Origin: Piscirickettsiaceae bacterium
GTDB lineage: Bacteria; Pseudomonadota; Gammaproteobacteria; Nitrosococcales; Methylophagaceae
Direction: 5' to 3'
NCBI GenBank assembly: GCA_030620285.1
Contig: JAUXFA010000072.1
Coordinates: 1-6,474 of the forward strand
DNA: 6,474 bases
The first letter of the stretch is position 1. Every line of letters starts with the position of its first letter. The notes below the pieces were generated by a model. The model made no database searches. It was not told where the DNA came from and saw nothing but the letters and a program-made list of their open reading frames with translations. The translations under genes and the position numbers were made by a program. Positions 6,088 to 6,474 of the stretch are shown here, piece after piece.

Positions 6088-6474
6088 TTATAAGAAGTTA
6101 AACAATGATAAGCCTTGCACCCTCACGTAAGATTGCTGTGCTGCTTCTAGCCCCACCGATTGTAAATTCAACAAGGTAATGGCTTCGGCATAATCTAAAT
6201 CTTCTATCTGTGATAGTAATATCTGTTGGCTGAATTTGCTACTTTCATTAATATCTCGTTGTTGATCAATTACATTAAGCCGCGTTCCTATTCTTGTCCG
6301 AGCATGTAATACCGCATCTAAGGTAGTATCAATATTAGTCAAAAAAGTCTCATTACCTGTTGGGCCTCTTGGCTCAACACTAATATCAGCGGCAAAATCC
6401 TGAATAAGCTGAAAGACTGATCCGGCACCATTGCCAAAGATAGTATCACCTGGTTCATTTGTTTCTACTAGATA
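6088..6474 (-). CDS. flgL: Flagellar hook-filament junction protein FlgL (HAP3), C-terminal 128 residues (partial)
   Basis: FlgL joins the hook, through FlgK, to the flagellin filament. The reading frame is open without a stop from the window edge at 6474 to TAA at 6088-6090, so the gene starts outside the window. The TTG at 6342 is an internal codon, not a start. The end of the protein carries the FlgL signature: SQIEDLDYAEAITLLNLQ, then LEAAQQSYVRVQGLSLFNFL at the C-terminus, which is nearly identical in form to the usual AAQQSFxRVQGLSLFNYL ending and related to the flagellin D0 helix. It is followed after 15 bp by the sulfotransferase gene, with no terminator or promoter visible between, so flgL and the modification genes are probably co-transcribed. 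Confidence 0.95.
   Translation of the reverse strand, partial: YLVETNEPGDTIFGNGAGSVFQLIQDFAADISVEPRGPTGNETFLTNIDTTLDAVLHARTRIGTRLNVIDQQRDINESSKFSQQILLSQIEDLDYAEAITLLNLQSVGLEAAQQSYVRVQGLSLFNFL

Noticed and set aside
6340..6342. TTG as the start of a separate 84-aa gene
   Set aside because: The frame continues open upstream to the window edge and the product is the C-terminal part of FlgL, so the TTG is an internal leucine codon.
1..6474. tRNA, rRNA, CRISPR arrays, insertion sequences or phage genes
   Set aside because: No tRNA or rRNA signatures, spaced repeats, transposase frames or terminal inverted repeats were seen. The duplication between 1-134 and 1048-1181 is explained by paralogous flagellins.

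Overview
The window is a piece of a flagellar gene cluster from a Gram-negative bacterium, most likely a motile gammaproteobacterium with a polar flagellum. This rests on the FlgL and flagellin sequences, on a sigma-28 and a sigma-54 type flagellin promoter, and on the order flgL, modification genes, flagellin genes, which resembles the flagellin glycosylation islands of Pseudomonas. Hand counts on sampled lines give roughly 41-48% GC in most genes and about 33% in one. I cannot place the genus; a marine or methylotrophic gammaproteobacterium is only a guess.

All genes are on the minus strand, so transcription runs from right to left. In that order they are: the C-terminal 128 residues of the hook-filament junction protein FlgL (6088-6474, cut by the window edge); a stand-alone heparan-sulfate-type sulfotransferase of 267 aa (5269-6072, 15 bp after flgL); a 1296-aa multidomain enzyme (1355-5245, 23 bp further on); a complete short flagellin of 278 aa (345-1181); and the first 44 codons of a second, paralogous flagellin (1-134, cut by the window edge). 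The 1296-aa enzyme combines an N-terminal sulfotransferase, two GT-A (GT2-like) domains and a GT-B (GT4-like) domain.

The 173-bp and 210-bp gaps upstream of the two flagellins hold their control signals. The complete flagellin has a sigma-54 (-24/-12) promoter with GG and GC spaced correctly, a hairpin at the predicted 5' end of its mRNA, and a Rho-independent terminator after its stop codon. The second flagellin has a near-perfect sigma-28 (FliA) promoter. This suggests two flagellins expressed at different steps of the flagellar hierarchy, as in Vibrio. No gene-free stretch exceeds about 210 bp.

The main inference is that the two middle genes modify flagellin. The glycosyltransferase domains would build a glycan on flagellin, and the two sulfotransferase modules, one free and one fused to the glycosyltransferase, would sulfate it. 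If so, this is a dedicated locus for a sulfated flagellar glycan. The enzyme families and gene order are seen directly; the substrate is inferred from position. The first GT2 domain has lost its usual metal- and nucleotide-binding residues and is probably not catalytic.
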